Shown: positions 5,229 to 6,605 of the stretch, in pieces
Layout of the letters: every line of letters starts with the position of its first letter
How positions within the stretch are numbered: the first letter of the stretch is position 1
NCBI GenBank assembly: GCA_905214825.1
Contig: CAJMNV010000107.1
Coordinates: forward strand, 1 to 6,605
DNA length: 6,605 nt
DNA from: an uncultured bacterium
Lineage (GTDB): Bacteria; Bacillota; Clostridia; Lachnospirales; Anaerotignaceae
Reading direction: 5' to 3'
Made by a program: the position numbers and the translations under genes
The notes under the pieces: model-generated
The model's input: only the letters and a program-made list of their open reading frames with translations
The model's database searches: none
What the model was told of the DNA's origin: nothing

Positions 5229-6605
5229 GTGAAAGAATTGGAAAAGAATTTTGACCCATCTGTGGTAGAAGACAGACTTTATGCAAAATGGTTGGAAAAA
5301 AAATATTTTCATACAGAAGTAGATAAAAGCAAAAAGCCATTTACCATTGTCATGCCACCCCCAAATATCACAGGACAGTTGCACATGGGACACGCATTGG
5401 ATAATACGATGCAAGATATTTTAATTCGTTGGAAAAGAATGGCAGGCTATAACGCTTTGTGGATACCCGGCATTGACCATGCAAGCATATCCACAGAATT
5501 GAAAGTTGTACAAAAAATGGCCTCAGAAGGTTTGACAAAAGATGATGTTGGTCGTGAAGGCTTTTTGGAACGTGCATGGGCTTGGAAAGAAGAATATGGC
5601 GGGATTATATTAAATCAGTTGCGAAAATTGGGTTGTTCTTGTGACTGGGACAGAGTGCGTTTTACTATGGATGAAGGTTGTTCCGATGCGGTTTTGGAAG
5701 TATTCTGTCGTTTGTATAAAAAGGGATATATTTATCGTGGTGAAAAAATCATCAACTGGTGTCCAGAATGTCAAACAACCATATCTGATGCAGAAGTAAA
5801 CCATGTGGAAACCACAGGGCATTTTTATCATATTGCATATCCTGTTGTGGGAACAGATGAAACATTGCGTTTGGCTACCACACGTCCAGAAACCATGATG
5901 GGTGATACTGCTGTTGCGGTACATCCGGAAGATGAAAGATACCAACATTTGATTGGAAAAACATGTATTTTGCCTTTGATGGACAGAGAAATTCCAATTA
6001 TTGCTGATGAATATGTGGACAGAGAATTTGGTACAGGTGTTGTAAAAATTACACCTGCACATGACCCCAATGACTTTGAGGTGGGATTGCGTCATGATTT
6101 GCCTCGTATTACGGTTATGAATGATGATGGCACAATGAATGAAAAAGCAGGCGAATTTGCAGGCATGGACAGAACAGAAGCAAGAAAAGCCGTTGTTGCG
6201 AAATTGAAAGAACAAGGGTATTTGATACAGATTGAAGACATCAACCATGCGGTTGGCTGTCATGAAAGATGTAACGCCCCCATTGAACCAATGATTAAAT
6301 TACAGTGGTTTGTGCGTATGGAAGAATTGGCAAAACCGGCAATGGAGGTGTATCAGAAAAATGCATTGCGTTTTGTGCCTGACCGTTTTGGGAAAGTATA
6401 TATGCATTGGTTGGAAACCATAAAAGATTGGTGTATTTCTCGTCAATTATGGTGGGGACATCGTATCCCGGCATATTATTGTGCAGATTGCGGGCATATC
6501 ACAGTAAGCAAATGCAAACCAAGTGCTTGTGAAAAATGTGACTCTGCAAATTTGAAACAAGATGAGGATACATTGGATACATGGTTTAGTTCTGCTTTGT
6601 GGCCA
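5229..6605 (+). CDS. valS: Valyl-tRNA synthetase (ValS), N-terminal half, 3' end cut by window edge
   Basis: ValS is a cytoplasmic class I aminoacyl-tRNA synthetase that charges tRNA-Val with valine. 459 codons are open to the right edge, roughly half of the usual length near 880. The Rossmann catalytic domain begins with PPPNITGQLHMGHAL (43-57), where HMGH (52-55) is the HIGH signature, followed by PGIDHASIST (80-89). NWCPEC and TTISDAEV (176-190) lead into the CP1 editing domain, with LATTRPETMMGDTAV (215-229) and GTGVVKITPAHDPNDF (268-283), which hydrolyses Thr-tRNA-Val. The catalytic fold resumes with WCISRQLWWGHRIP (401-414) and DTLDTWFSSALWP (447-459). Cysteine pairs C178/C181, C344/C348, C418/C421 and C434/C437 suggest zinc knuckles. 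The KMSKS loop and anticodon domain lie outside the window. IleS and LeuS are less likely given these motifs and the valine specifier upstream. The start is GTG with a strong ribosome binding site. Confidence 0.96.
   Translation, partial: MKELEKNFDPSVVEDRLYAKWLEKKYFHTEVDKSKKPFTIVMPPPNITGQLHMGHALDNTMQDILIRWKRMAGYNALWIPGIDHASISTELKVVQKMASEGLTKDDVGREGFLERAWAWKEEYGGIILNQLRKLGCSCDWDRVRFTMDEGCSDAVLEVFCRLYKKGYIYRGEKIINWCPECQTTISDAEVNHVETTGHFYHIAYPVVGTDETLRLATTRPETMMGDTAVAVHPEDERYQHLIGKTCILPLMDREIPIIADEYVDREFGTGVVKITPAHDPNDFEVGLRHDLPRITVMNDDGTMNEKAGEFAGMDRTEARKAVVAKLKEQGYLIQIEDINHAVGCHERCNAPIEPMIKLQWFVRMEELAKPAMEVYQKNALRFVPDRFGKVYMHWLETIKDWCISRQLWWGHRIPAYYCADCGHITVSKCKPSACEKCDSANLKQDEDTLDTWFSSALWP

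Noticed and set aside
1..6605. Mobile element, CRISPR array, tRNA or unknown system
   Set aside because: I saw no transposase, long direct or inverted repeats, spaced repeat units or tRNA cloverleaf, and all substantial frames belong to well-known housekeeping families.

Overview
The window looks like ordinary chromosome of a low-GC Gram-positive bacterium (Bacillota, most likely a Clostridia relative). The evidence is the murF-mraY-murD-ftsW gene order of the division and cell wall (dcw) cluster, strong purine-rich ribosome binding sites, AT-rich sequence, and a T-box riboswitch in front of an aminoacyl-tRNA synthetase gene. All five genes lie on the + strand. I cannot name a genus. A marked preference for TTG leucine codons may help to place it.

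Region 1 (1-4893) is a tightly packed run of four peptidoglycan genes. murF enters from beyond the left edge, probably lacking only a few N-terminal residues. It is followed after 1 base by mraY (GTG start), after 17 bases by murD, and after 21 bases by ftsW/spoVE. MurD and MurF complete the cytoplasmic UDP-MurNAc-pentapeptide, MraY loads it onto undecaprenyl phosphate to give lipid I, and FtsW polymerises the later lipid II at the septum or in the spore cortex. No promoter or terminator is visible inside this run, so it is probably one transcript.

Region 2 (4894-5228) has no protein gene but is full of regulation. It holds a near-consensus sigma-A type promoter (TTGACA, 17 bases, TAAAAT) and a complete T-box leader. 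The leader has Stem I with a GUA (valine) specifier, a Stem III hairpin, the T-box sequence with a UGGU bulge that fits the ACCA end of tRNA-Val, and mutually exclusive antiterminator and terminator folds.

Region 3 (5229-6605) is the first 459 codons of valS, cut by the right edge. Uncharged tRNA-Val is expected to stabilise the antiterminator and switch valS on. The usual next dcw gene, murG, is not found after ftsW, so the cluster is broken here. I found no mobile element, CRISPR array, tRNA, rRNA or unknown protein family, and nothing that I would call a new biological system. The most informative points are the decoded T-box, the broken dcw order with no visible terminator after ftsW, and the codon bias.
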